DNA of 64,000 nucleotides from Streptomyces sp. DG2A-72 (GTDB taxonomy: Bacteria; Actinomycetota; Actinomycetes; Streptomycetales; Streptomycetaceae): contig NZ_JASTLC010000001.1 of assembly GCF_030499575.1 (NCBI RefSeq), forward strand, positions 1,302,001-1,366,000, read 5' to 3'. A model generated the notes under the pieces. The model ran no database searches. It was not told where the DNA came from and worked only from the letters and a program-made list of their open reading frames with translations. Positions within the stretch are counted from its first letter, which is position 1. Each line of letters starts with the position of its first letter. Made by a program: the position numbers and the translations under genes. Positions 25,082 to 33,388 of this stretch are shown in pieces.

Positions 25082-26239
25082 TTGGGGCGGCTGACCGGCG
25101 GGGATCCATCGCTGCTGCGAAGGATCAATTCCGCGGTGGTGCTGCATGCGCTGCGCGCCACAGACTGCGCCACGCTGACCGAGATCACCCGGGTGACCGG
25201 GCTGTCCCGGCCGACGGTCGAGGGTGTCGTCGAGGGGCTCATCGAGGCCGGACTCGTCGTCGAGAAGGCCGCAGACGAGAGTGTCGCCCGGCGACAGGGG
25301 CGGCCGGCGCGGCGCTTCCGGTTCCGGGCCGAGGCCGGTCATCTGCTGGGCCTGGAGATCGGGCCGCACAGGGTCGCCGCGCTCCTCTCCGACCTCGACG
25401 GACGAGTGCTGGGCGCCATCGCCAAGGACGTCGACGAGACGGCTGCCGCGGACGAACGTCTGGAGCGGCTGCGAACCGCGGTCGCCGAACTGTTGCGCCG
25501 GGCCGGTGTCGCTCGCAACTCCCTGCGGGCCGTCGGCGTCGCCACGCCCGGCATCATCGAGGCGGAGGGCACCGTACGCCTGGGCACCGCGCTGCCCGAG
25601 TGGACGGGGCTGCACCTGGGCGAGCGGCTGAGCCGTTCCTTCAAGTGCCCGGTCCTGGTCGAGAACGACGCCAACGCCGCCGCGGTCGCCGAGCACTGGA
25701 AGGGCGCCGCCACCGAATCGGACGACGTCGTCTTCGTACTGGCCGGACTCAGCCCGGGCGCCGGGTCGCTGATCGGAGGACGGCTGCACCGCGGGTACGG
25801 CGGGGCGGCCGGTGAGATCGGCGCACTGCATCTGCTCGGCCGTGAGGTGACTCCGGAGACACTGCTGTCGACGACGGACGAGCCGCTGCATCCGCTGGAC
25901 GAGCAGGCGGTGGCCGAGGTGTTCGTGCAGGCCCGCGAGGGCGACCAGCGGGCCCGCGCGGCCGTCGACCGCTTCATCCAGCGTCTCGTCCACGACGTGG
26001 CGGCGCTCGTCCTGGCCCTCGACCCCGAACTGGTCGTCATCGGCGGCTGGGCGGCCGGACTGGACGGCGTACTGGAGCCACTGCGGCGCGAGCTGGAGCG
26101 CTACTGTCTGCGGCCCCCGAAGGTGACGCTGTCCCTCCTCGGCGAGGCGGCCGTGACGACGGGCGCGCTGCGGCTCGCCCTCGACCATGTGGAGGAGCAG
26201 CTCTTCGCGGTGGAGGGCACGGTGACGGCACGCCGCTGA
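25082..26239 (+). CDS. ROK family transcriptional regulator
   Basis: A 385-residue protein with an N-terminal winged HTH (about residues 10-65: TLTEITRVTGLSRPTVEGVVEGLIEAGLV) and a C-terminal ROK sugar-kinase-like domain containing VENDANAAAVAEHW. I chose TTG 25082, preceded by GGGAGGA. A TACGAT -10-like box at about 25040 sits downstream of the alternative GTG 25031. The ROK zinc-binding CxCGxxGCxE motif is absent: after GGAAGEIGALHLLG the sequence goes to VTPETLLSTTDE with no cysteines. It likely represses sugar-utilisation genes elsewhere. Confidence 0.9.
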   Translation: MGRLTGGDPSLLRRINSAVVLHALRATDCATLTEITRVTGLSRPTVEGVVEGLIEAGLVVEKAADESVARRQGRPARRFRFRAEAGHLLGLEIGPHRVAALLSDLDGRVLGAIAKDVDETAAADERLERLRTAVAELLRRAGVARNSLRAVGVATPGIIEAEGTVRLGTALPEWTGLHLGERLSRSFKCPVLVENDANAAAVAEHWKGAATESDDVVFVLAGLSPGAGSLIGGRLHRGYGGAAGEIGALHLLGREVTPETLLSTTDEPLHPLDEQAVAEVFVQAREGDQRARAAVDRFIQRLVHDVAALVLALDPELVVIGGWAAGLDGVLEPLRRELERYCLRPPKVTLSLLGEAAVTTGALRLALDHVEEQLFAVEGTVTARR

Positions 26240-26262
26240 CCCGCGCCGGGCCGAAAACGCGT

Positions 26263-26289
26263 CGCGCCCCGGAGAAGCTCCGGGGCGCG
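26263..26289 (+). terminator. Strong terminator after the ROK gene
   Basis: Perfect 12-nt stem, CGCGCCCCGGAG (26263-26274) and CTCCGGGGCGCG (26278-26289), with loop AAG, 24 bp after the ROK stop. Confidence 0.85.
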
Positions 26290-26378
26290 CTCACGGTGTC
26301 GCACTGCGATGTCGTACGAAGTTCTTCCGTCATACGGCCGGCAGGAGAGTCATCCGGCTCTCAGGAGGTCCGGCGCTG

Positions 26379-27140
26379 TCAGGAGGCCTGGCGTTCCGGC
26401 CCCTGGTGGATCTCCACGCCGCCCGAGTCGCCGAAGGTCAGCCGGCAGGTGTCCGCGCGGTACGTGGCGACGGAGAGCGCGGCGGTGCGGCCCCCGGCGT
26501 TGAAGCGGGTGGTGACGACGAGGACGGGCGATCCGGGGAGCCGGTCCAGCTGCTTGGCGTCGTCCGCGCGGGCCGAGCCCAGCTCGACCGCGCTCTCCTG
26601 GCCCTCCAGCTCCAGGCGCTGCAGCTCGCGCAGCACGGCACGCGCGCGTGCCGACCCCGACGGGGCGTCGATGGCGGAGAGGTCGGGCACCGCCGACTCC
26701 GAGACGTAGAGCAGCTCGGCGGCGACGGGCTGGCCGTTCGTCCTACGGGAGCGGCGCACCGTGTGCACCGGCTCCTGCGCGCCCGTCTCCAGGGCGGTCG
26801 CGACCGCCGCGGGCGGGACCTCGGTCGCGCAGTCGACGGGCTGCCAGGCGTCGCCGGCGGCGCCCGGCCAGGTGTGCTGCTCCGTGCCGAGGGCGACGCC
26901 GACGCGCGGCGGGGCGACCGTCGTACCGACGCCTCGGCGGCGCTGCAGCCTGCCTTCGAGTTCGAGCTGTTCCAGGGCCTGGCGGAGCGTGGCCCTGGCG
27001 ACGCCGAAGCGGGCGGCGAGGTCGCGCTCGTTGGGCAGGATCTCGCCCACGGAGAACTCGGAGTCCAATGCCTCACTGAGCACGGTCTTGAGATGCCAGT
27101 ACTTCGGTTCCGGCACCGATTCCAGCTGCGTGGTCCCCAC
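26379..27140 (-). CDS. GntR family transcriptional regulator (UTRA domain)
   Basis: A 253-residue regulator of the HutC/DasR-like subfamily. The N-terminal winged HTH (about 12-85) contains LPNERDLAARFGVARATLRQALEQLELEGRLQRRRGVGTTV. The UTRA effector domain (about 95-245) contains HTVRRSRRTNGQPVAAELLYV and LPGSPVLVVTTRF. It senses a small metabolite (often a phosphosugar or amino-acid derivative); ligand unknown. A near-consensus promoter lies upstream at 27217-27245. Confidence 0.92.
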   Translation of the reverse strand: MGTTQLESVPEPKYWHLKTVLSEALDSEFSVGEILPNERDLAARFGVARATLRQALEQLELEGRLQRRRGVGTTVAPPRVGVALGTEQHTWPGAAGDAWQPVDCATEVPPAAVATALETGAQEPVHTVRRSRRTNGQPVAAELLYVSESAVPDLSAIDAPSGSARARAVLRELQRLELEGQESAVELGSARADDAKQLDRLPGSPVLVVTTRFNAGGRTAALSVATYRADTCRLTFGDSGGVEIHQGPERQAS

Positions 27141-27216
27141 CCTGTCCTCCGCAATCGCCGTGGTCCGGCGGCGTTTTAGCGCCCTTGTTTATTAAAGGTT
27201 GTTGCACTTATCTGCG

Positions 27217-27245
27217 ACCATAGGGCGGCCCCCACCCTTGGTCAA
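27217..27245 (-). promoter_or_regulatory. Sigma70-like promoter for the GntR gene
   Basis: Read on the minus strand: -35 TTGACC (27245-27240), 17-bp spacer, -10 TATGGT (27222-27217), about 76 bp before the ATG. An AT-rich stretch (27185-27212, TTTATTAAAGGTTG) right after it could hold the autoregulatory operator. Confidence 0.65.
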
Positions 27246-27260
27246 GACCAATCAGGGCGG

Positions 27261-28157
27261 CTATCCGGCGAGCGACCGGAGCTTGTCGGGGTTGCGGATG
27301 ATGTAGACGGACTGGATGCGCCCGTCCAGGATCTCCAGTTGGAGGACGCTGTCCGGCTTGTCTCCGGACATCAGCAGCACCGCGGGACCGCCGTTGACTT
27401 CCAGGAACCGGAAGGACAGGTCCGGAACGCCGCCGCCCTTGCCTGCCACACCGGCGATGAAGCGGCCCACCTTGTCGGCGGTCTCCAGCACGCGCACCGG
27501 TGCCTTGGCCTTGCCGCCGCTGTCGCCCACGAGGCGGACGTCCGGGGCGAGCAGGGACATGAGCCCTTCGATGTCCCCCTCCATCGAGGCGGCGAGGAAA
27601 CGCTCGGTGAGATCACGGCGCTGGGCCGGGTCGACGTCGTAGCGCGGCCGTCGCTCCTCGACATGCTTGCGGGCGCGTCCGCCGAGTTGCCGTACCGCCG
27701 GCTCGCCGCGGTCGAGCATCGCGGCGATGTCGGCGTACGGGTAGCCGAACGCCTCCCTCAGGACGAAGACCGCCCGCTCCAGCGGCGACAGCGACTCCAG
27801 GACGACGAGGACGGCGAGGGAGACGGAGTCGGCGAGCACGGCCCGGTCCGCGGCGTCCGGCACGGTGTCCCCGAAGTCGGTGACGTACGGCTCCGGCAAC
27901 CACGGGCCGACGTAGGTCTCGCCCCGCGCCTTGACCTGGCGCAGCCGGTCGATGGCGAGGCGGGTGGTGATGCGCACCAGATAGCCGCGCGGTTCGCGCA
28001 CCTCACTCCGGTCTGCGCCGGACCAGCGCAGCCAGGCCTCCTGGACCACGTCCTCCGCGTCGGCCAGCCGCCCGAGCATGCGGTAGGCGACTCCCAGGAG
28101 AACGGGACGGTGCTCTTCGAAGACGTCGGTCTCGATGTCGGTGGTCACGCATTCCAT
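27261..28157 (-). CDS. ECF41-type RNA polymerase sigma factor (SigJ-like)
   Basis: About 298 residues from ATG 28157 (GTG 28148 is also possible). Sigma region 2 appears as LLGVAYRMLGRLADAEDVVQEAWLRW and region 4 as LSPLERAVFVLREAFGYPYADIAAML. A C-terminal SnoaL-like domain of about 110 residues (DLTERFLAASMEGDIEGLMSLLAPDVRL to SVYIIRNPDKLRSL) is typical of ECF41 sigma factors, in which it modulates activity instead of a membrane anti-sigma factor. No carboxymuconolactone/oxidoreductase partner gene, usual for ECF41, is adjacent, though an alpha/beta hydrolase is divergent at 28293. Confidence 0.92.
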   Translation of the reverse strand: MECVTTDIETDVFEEHRPVLLGVAYRMLGRLADAEDVVQEAWLRWSGADRSEVREPRGYLVRITTRLAIDRLRQVKARGETYVGPWLPEPYVTDFGDTVPDAADRAVLADSVSLAVLVVLESLSPLERAVFVLREAFGYPYADIAAMLDRGEPAVRQLGGRARKHVEERRPRYDVDPAQRRDLTERFLAASMEGDIEGLMSLLAPDVRLVGDSGGKAKAPVRVLETADKVGRFIAGVAGKGGGVPDLSFRFLEVNGGPAVLLMSGDKPDSVLQLEILDGRIQSVYIIRNPDKLRSLAG

Positions 28158-28292
28158 CCCAACCGACACATCCGGAGCTGTCCAGGCGACAACTGTGGAC
28201 CGCGGGGACCTCCGGGGGCTACCCGTCAGTAGCAACTGCTGACAAGCTGTCTATGAGCAGCCCGCCAGCGAGCCTCAGACGAGGAGCAGTTC

Positions 28293-29123
28293 ATGTCGGC
28301 CACCGTCTCCTTCAAGGTCCCCTCCACCCGCGGCCCAAGGACCGTGACCCTCTCCTACGCGCGCGTAGGCACGGGCGAACCGCTGCTCCTGCTGCACGGC
28401 ATCGGGCACCACCGGCAGGCCTGGGACCCGGTGGTGGACATCCTCGCGACCGAGCGCGAAGTGATCGCCGTCGATCTGCCCGGGTTCGGCGCGTCCCCGG
28501 CCCTTCCGGACGGCCTCGCGCACGACCTGCCCACGATGAACGCCGCGCTCGGCGCGCTGTGCGAGGCGCTGGAGGTCGAACGGCCGCATGTCGCGGGCAA
28601 TTCGCTCGGCGGCCTGCTGGCCCTGGAACTCGGCCGCGAAAGGCTCGTACGGTCCGTGACCGCCCTGTCTCCGGCCGGGTTCTGGACACCGGCCGAACGA
28701 CGCTACGCCTTCGGTGTCCTGCTGGGGATGCGGCAGTTCGCCACGCGGATGCCCCCGCCACTGGTCGAGCGGCTGTCCCGTTCGGCGGCCGGCCGTACGG
28801 TCCTGACGAGCACCATCTACGCACGCCCGGCCCGCCGTTCACCCGAGGCCGTGGTCGCCGAGACCCTCGCGCTGGCGAACGCCTCGGCCTTCTCCGAGAC
28901 TCTCCGGGCCGGCTCCGACGTCCAGTGGACCGACGACATCCAGGGCATCCCGGTCACCGTGGCCTGGGGCTCCAGGGACCGGCTCCTCGTGCGCCGGCAG
29001 GGGATCCGGGCCAAGCAGATCATTCCGCGGGCCCGGCTGGTGCGGCTGCCCGGCTGCGGTCACGTCCCCATGAACGACGACCCGGCGCTGGTCGCCCGCG
29101 TGATCCTCGACGGCAGTCGCTGA
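28293..29123 (+). CDS. Alpha/beta hydrolase
   Basis: A 276-residue alpha/beta-hydrolase. The oxyanion strand LLLLHGIGHHRQAW, the nucleophile elbow GNSLGG (Ser about residue 107), an Asp near RDRLL, and the catalytic His in GCGHVPMNDDP are all present. Substrate unknown. Its last 285 bp overlap, on the opposite strand, the apparently extended 3' end of the EamA gene. Ribosome site GAGGAG lies before ATG 28293. Confidence 0.92.
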   Translation: MSATVSFKVPSTRGPRTVTLSYARVGTGEPLLLLHGIGHHRQAWDPVVDILATEREVIAVDLPGFGASPALPDGLAHDLPTMNAALGALCEALEVERPHVAGNSLGGLLALELGRERLVRSVTALSPAGFWTPAERRYAFGVLLGMRQFATRMPPPLVERLSRSAAGRTVLTSTIYARPARRSPEAVVAETLALANASAFSETLRAGSDVQWTDDIQGIPVTVAWGSRDRLLVRRQGIRAKQIIPRARLVRLPGCGHVPMNDDPALVARVILDGSR

Positions 29124-30005
29124 CCGGCGCCGGGCCAACGCGCCCGATCCGAGGGCGACTCCGGCACCGACGAGGGCACTGCCGACGGCCTGCACGGGCC
29201 CGTAGGAGCCCGTTCCGACGAGGGGCGCGGTGCCGGCTGCCGCGACCGGGATCAGGCCGGAGAACAGCGTCGCGCGCTCCACGCCGATCCGCTGCATGCC
29301 CATGTACCAGCACACGAATCCGATGACGGTGACGATCGCCGCCTGCCACAGCAGCGCGGCGGCCTCCGTGCCGTCGGGTCGCCGCAGCCATGCGCCGCCG
29401 TCCAGTAGGAGGCCGGCCGCCAGGGACTCGAGTGCGGCGACGCCGCACACCGTGGCGGACAGCAGCCGTGGGCCCAGGGGCCGCAGTACGGGCACGGCGA
29501 GCACCGCGAAACCGACCTCACCAGCGAGTGCGCACACCGAGAACGCGATTCCGGCGCCGTCCGTGCGTCCCCAGCCCTGGACCGTGAAGGCGCCGACGGC
29601 GACGAGCAACGCGCCGTACATGACGACGCGTTGGGGTCGCCGTCCGTCCAGGAGGGGCACGAGGACCGCCACCATCACCGGCGCGCAGCCGACGAAGACA
29701 CCCGGAACGGCCGGTTCGGCGGTGCGCTCCGCCGCGATGACCGCCAGGTTGAAGCCGACCATGCCCACGCCCGCGAGCAGCGCGAGGCGGGCCCAGTGGC
29801 GGGGCGTGAGCGTCCGCAGTCGGGCCGTGGCGTCCCGGCCGGCCAGCGGGACGAGCAGCAGAAAGGCCAGGCCGTAGCGGAGGAACTGGCCGCCTGCGTA
29901 CGGGTATTCACCGAGGACGCTGTTGGCGGTGAAGGACCCTCCTACGAGGACACAGGCGAGCGCGGCGAGCAGGGCTCCCCGTGTGGTGGTGGCGTTCATG
30001 GACAC
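28839..30005 (-). CDS. EamA/DMT-family transporter with antisense C-terminal extension
   Basis: A 388-residue frame. The first about 293 residues form a normal ten-helix drug/metabolite transporter (two EamA repeats, e.g. GGQFLRYGLAFLLLVPLAGR and ATLFSGLIPVAAAGTAPLVG), which would usually end near ALARRR. No stop occurs there, and the frame continues for 95 codons as the antisense of the alpha/beta hydrolase gene, giving a polar, charged, low-complexity tail. Starts are GTG 30005 or ATG 29999, about 40 bp from the divergent MocR start, so the regulator probably controls this exporter. Confidence 0.82.
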   Translation of the reverse strand: MSMNATTTRGALLAALACVLVGGSFTANSVLGEYPYAGGQFLRYGLAFLLLVPLAGRDATARLRTLTPRHWARLALLAGVGMVGFNLAVIAAERTAEPAVPGVFVGCAPVMVAVLVPLLDGRRPQRVVMYGALLVAVGAFTVQGWGRTDGAGIAFSVCALAGEVGFAVLAVPVLRPLGPRLLSATVCGVAALESLAAGLLLDGGAWLRRPDGTEAAALLWQAAIVTVIGFVCWYMGMQRIGVERATLFSGLIPVAAAGTAPLVGTGSYGPVQAVGSALVGAGVALGSGALARRRSATAVEDHAGDQRRVVVHGDVTAAGQPHQPGPRNDLLGPDPLPAHEEPVPGAPGHGDRDALDVVGPLDVGAGPESLGEGRGVRQREGLGDHGLG

Positions 30006-30046
30006 GACGCTAGGAATCGCGGCGGCCCGGTTTAAGGTCCACTTTC

Positions 30047-31528
30047 ATGAGGCCATCGCAGACCAATCGGGGCGGGGAGCCGGCCGAGGCCAAGGGCGAG
30101 GTGCCGCGCTCGGGTGCCGGTCCGGGATCCCCGGCCTGGGAGCTGCTCCTGCCGGCCGCTTCCGCGCCGGCACGCGCGCGTGGGCGTTCCTTGCAGGCGG
30201 CGCTGCGGGAGGCGGTGCGGGCGGGCAGGCTCGCGCCGGGGACCCGGCTGCCGTCGAGCCGTGATCTGGCCGCCGACCTCGGGGTGTCGCGCGGGCTGAT
30301 CACGGAGGCGTACGAGCAGCTGACCGCGGAGGGCTATCTGCGCAGCGGGCGGGGTGCGGGGACCTGGGTGGGCGGTGCCGTACGGGCGGCGCGGCCACGC
30401 GCGCGTGACCTCGCCCCGCGCCCACCGGGCGCCCGGGCCGACTTCGTGCCCGGGACGCCGGACCTGTCGCTGTTCCCGCGTGCCGCGTGGGCGGCGGCGC
30501 AGCGCGGTGTGCTGGCCGAGCTGCCGCACCACGACCTCGGCTATCCCGATCCGCGCGGCCTGCCCCGGCTGCGTACCGCGCTGGCCGAACTGCTCGCCCG
30601 CCGCCGCGGTGTGGTCGCGGACCCGGAGCGGATCCTGGTCGTCTCCGGCGTGGCCCAGGCGACGACGCTGCTCGGATTCGCACTGCACGCGCGCGGGATG
30701 ACAGCCGTCGGCGTCGAGAACCCGGGCAGCCCGCAGCACGACGCCCTGTACGCCGCGGCCGGCGTCACCACCGTGCCGGTGCCCCTGGACGACGAAGGGC
30801 TGGCCATCGGCCCGCTGCGGGACACACGGGTACGGTCGGTCGTGGTGACGCCGGCGCACCAGTTCCCCACCGGGATCGCCTACTCCGCGCGTCGCCGGGC
30901 CGAACTGCTCGACTGGGCACGGTCCGTGGACGGCTTCGTCCTGGAGGACGACTACGACGGCGACTTCCGCTACGACCGCGCTCCCGTCGGTGCGCTCCAA
31001 GGACTCGACCCGGAACGCGTCGCCTACGCGGGGTCGGTCAGCAAGTCCCTCGCACCGGGGCTCCGGCTCGGCTGGCTGCTCGTACCGGAGGCGCTCGCCG
31101 ACGAGGTGATCGAGCGCAAGCGCACCATGGATCTCGGCCATCCCACCCTCGACCAGGCGCTGTTCGCCCGGTTCGTGGAGCGCGGCGACTACGACCGTCA
31201 GCTGCGCCGCTGCCAGCGCGCGTACCGCGAGCGACGCGACACGCTGGTGGCCGCCCTGGAGGAACACTTCCCGGGCTCGGCGGTGTCCGGGATCGCGGCG
31301 GGCCTGCACGTCATCGCCACCCTCCCCCGCCGGTACGGACCCGAGAAACACTTCCTCGCGCGCGTGGCCGACGCCGGTGCCACGGTGCGCCCGGTGGAGG
31401 ACTACGCACACGGGACGGCCGACGTCGGCGGCGGCAAGGACGTACGGCTGGTGCTGGGCTACGCCCACCTGTCACCGGCGCGGATCCGGGCGGGTGTACG
31501 GCTGATGGCGGAGGCCGTCGGGGCCTGA
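30047..31528 (+). CDS. MocR/PdxR-like regulator (GntR HTH plus aminotransferase domain)
   Basis: A 493-residue MocR-type regulator. The N-terminal GntR winged HTH (about residues 40-110: LPSSRDLAADLGVSRGLITEAYEQLTAEGYLRSGRGAGTWVG) is fused to a fold-type I aminotransferase domain. The PLP lysine lies in GSVSKSLAPGLRLGWL, and EDDYDGDFRYDR is also conserved. These use PLP or PLP-amino-acid adducts as effector. Divergent from, and presumably regulating, the EamA transporter 41 bp away. Confidence 0.92.
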   Translation: MRPSQTNRGGEPAEAKGEVPRSGAGPGSPAWELLLPAASAPARARGRSLQAALREAVRAGRLAPGTRLPSSRDLAADLGVSRGLITEAYEQLTAEGYLRSGRGAGTWVGGAVRAARPRARDLAPRPPGARADFVPGTPDLSLFPRAAWAAAQRGVLAELPHHDLGYPDPRGLPRLRTALAELLARRRGVVADPERILVVSGVAQATTLLGFALHARGMTAVGVENPGSPQHDALYAAAGVTTVPVPLDDEGLAIGPLRDTRVRSVVVTPAHQFPTGIAYSARRRAELLDWARSVDGFVLEDDYDGDFRYDRAPVGALQGLDPERVAYAGSVSKSLAPGLRLGWLLVPEALADEVIERKRTMDLGHPTLDQALFARFVERGDYDRQLRRCQRAYRERRDTLVAALEEHFPGSAVSGIAAGLHVIATLPRRYGPEKHFLARVADAGATVRPVEDYAHGTADVGGGKDVRLVLGYAHLSPARIRAGVRLMAEAVGA

Positions 31529-31668
31529 CAGGGCGCGCCCCGCATGAGCGACCAGTCTGTTCCCTTGTTCCCGCGGCCGGTTGTTCACTTGCGGTTTGCG
31601 TGTGCGCAGCGGCGCACCAGTAGTTGTGGCATCGCACACTGACCGGATCCCGTCCCGGAGGCGCATCC

Positions 31669-33243
31669 ATGTCACACCGTCCTTTCCCCGGCCGCCGCAG
31701 CGTCCTGCGCGGCTCCCTCGCCGCGTCTGCGGCCCTGACCCTGCCGCCCGCGCTCGGCGCGGCACCGGCCCTCGCGCTGTCCGGGCGTCCCAAGGCCGGC
31801 TGGGGCGTGCAGACGGGAGACGTGACCTGCGACTCCGGTCTGGTGTGGGTGCGTTCCGACCGTCCCGCGCGGATGATCGTCGAGGCGTCCGCGACCGAGT
31901 CGTTCCGCAACCCGCACAGATGGCACGGCCCGCTGCTCGGCGCCGGCACCGACTTCACCGGCACGACCCGGCTGCGGGGACTCCCGTCCGGCGAGCAGAT
32001 CCACTACCGCGTGCTGCTGGCCGACCCCGACGACCCGCGCCGCACCGGCGAGCCGGTCACCGGCACCTTCCGTACGGCGTCCAACAAGCGGCGCGACGGC
32101 GTGCGGTTCGTCTGGTCCGGCGACCTGGCCGGGCAGGGCTGGGGCATCAACCCGGAGTTCGGGGGCTACCGGATCTACGACGCGATGGCGAAGCTCGACC
32201 CCGACTTCTTCATCTGCAGCGGTGACAACATCTACGCCGACGGCCCGATCACCGAGACCGTGGCCCTGCCCGACGGCAGCACCTGGCGGAACATCACCAC
32301 CGAGGAGAAGTCCAAGGTGGCCGAGACGCTGGCGGAGTTCCGCGGCAACTTCCGCTACAACCTGCTGGACGAGAACCTGCGTGCCTTCAACGCCCAGGTC
32401 CCGTCCATCATCCAGTGGGACGACCACGAGGTCACCAACAACTGGTACCCGGGCGAGATCCTCACCGACACCCGGTACACCGAGAAGAACGTCGACGTGC
32501 TCGCCGCGCGCGCCCGGCAGGCGTTCTCGGAGTACTACCCGATCTCCACGCTGCGCCGCCCCGACGGCCGGGTCCACCGGGTCCAGCACCACGGCCCGCT
32601 GCTCGACGTCTTCGTCCTGGACATGCGCACCTACCGCAACGCCAACTCGCCGGACAACCAGACCACCGATCCGGTGGGCATCCTGGGCAGCGAGCAGTTG
32701 GAGTGGCTCAAGCGCGAGCTGTCCCGCTCCCGGGCGGTATGGAAGGTGATCGCCTCCGACATGCCGCTCGGCCTGGTCGTACCGGACACCGGCGACGGCA
32801 AGCCCAACATCGAGGCGGTCGCACAGGGCGACCCCGGCGCACCGCTCGGGCGTGAGCTGCAGATCGCCGAGCTGCTGCGGTTCATCAAGCACCGCCGGAT
32901 CACGGGCACGGTGTGGCTGACCGCCGATGTGCACTACACCTCGGCCCAGCACTACCTGCCGTCCCGGGCCGCGTTCACCGACTTCGAGCCGTTCTGGGAG
33001 TTCGTCTCGGGCCCGCTCAACGCCGGTGCCTTCCCCGCGAACACGCTCGACAACACCTTCGGCCCGGACCGGGTGTTCCTCAAGGCGCCGACCACCGCGA
33101 ACGTCTCCCCCGCCGGCGGCTACCAGTTCTTCGGCGAGGTCGACATCGACGGCCACAGCGGGGAACTGACGGTGCGGCTGCGCGAGTCGGACGGCACGGT
33201 CCTCTTCACGCAGGTGCTGCAGCCGGGACGCGTCGGCCAGTAG
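31669..33243 (+). CDS. phoD: PhoD-like alkaline phosphatase/phosphodiesterase, Tat-exported
   Basis: A 524-residue protein with a twin-arginine signal peptide (GRRSVLRGS followed by an Ala-rich h-region ending near ALALS), so it is secreted folded. An N-terminal PhoD_N domain (about 40-140) precedes the calcineurin-like catalytic domain. Metal-ligand segments include VWSGDLAGQG, CSGDNIYADGP, WDDHEVTNNW and LTADVHYTSAQH. It cleaves phosphomonoesters or diesters outside the cell, usually under PhoP control in phosphate limitation. Start ATG 31669 follows CCGGAGGCG. No PHO box could be firmly seen. Confidence 0.92.
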   Translation: MSHRPFPGRRSVLRGSLAASAALTLPPALGAAPALALSGRPKAGWGVQTGDVTCDSGLVWVRSDRPARMIVEASATESFRNPHRWHGPLLGAGTDFTGTTRLRGLPSGEQIHYRVLLADPDDPRRTGEPVTGTFRTASNKRRDGVRFVWSGDLAGQGWGINPEFGGYRIYDAMAKLDPDFFICSGDNIYADGPITETVALPDGSTWRNITTEEKSKVAETLAEFRGNFRYNLLDENLRAFNAQVPSIIQWDDHEVTNNWYPGEILTDTRYTEKNVDVLAARARQAFSEYYPISTLRRPDGRVHRVQHHGPLLDVFVLDMRTYRNANSPDNQTTDPVGILGSEQLEWLKRELSRSRAVWKVIASDMPLGLVVPDTGDGKPNIEAVAQGDPGAPLGRELQIAELLRFIKHRRITGTVWLTADVHYTSAQHYLPSRAAFTDFEPFWEFVSGPLNAGAFPANTLDNTFGPDRVFLKAPTTANVSPAGGYQFFGEVDIDGHSGELTVRLRESDGTVLFTQVLQPGRVGQ

Positions 33244-33260
33244 GTCCCGTAACCTCGTAT

Positions 33261-33301
33261 CAGTGCCGCGTACCGGCGTCATCCCCTGGTGCGCGGCACT
33301 G
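33261..33301 (+). terminator. Terminator-like hairpin after phoD
   Basis: CAGTGCCGCG (33261-33270) and CGCGGCACTG (33292-33301) form a 10-bp stem with a 21-nt loop, 18 bp downstream of the phoD stop. Confidence 0.6.
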
Positions 33302-33388
33302 ACGTTCACAAAAGCGACAGAAGGCTGCTTTACCCGTCAGTCACAGTGCGTTCGTGATCACGCAACACCCTTCCTTCACAGTGGCTGC

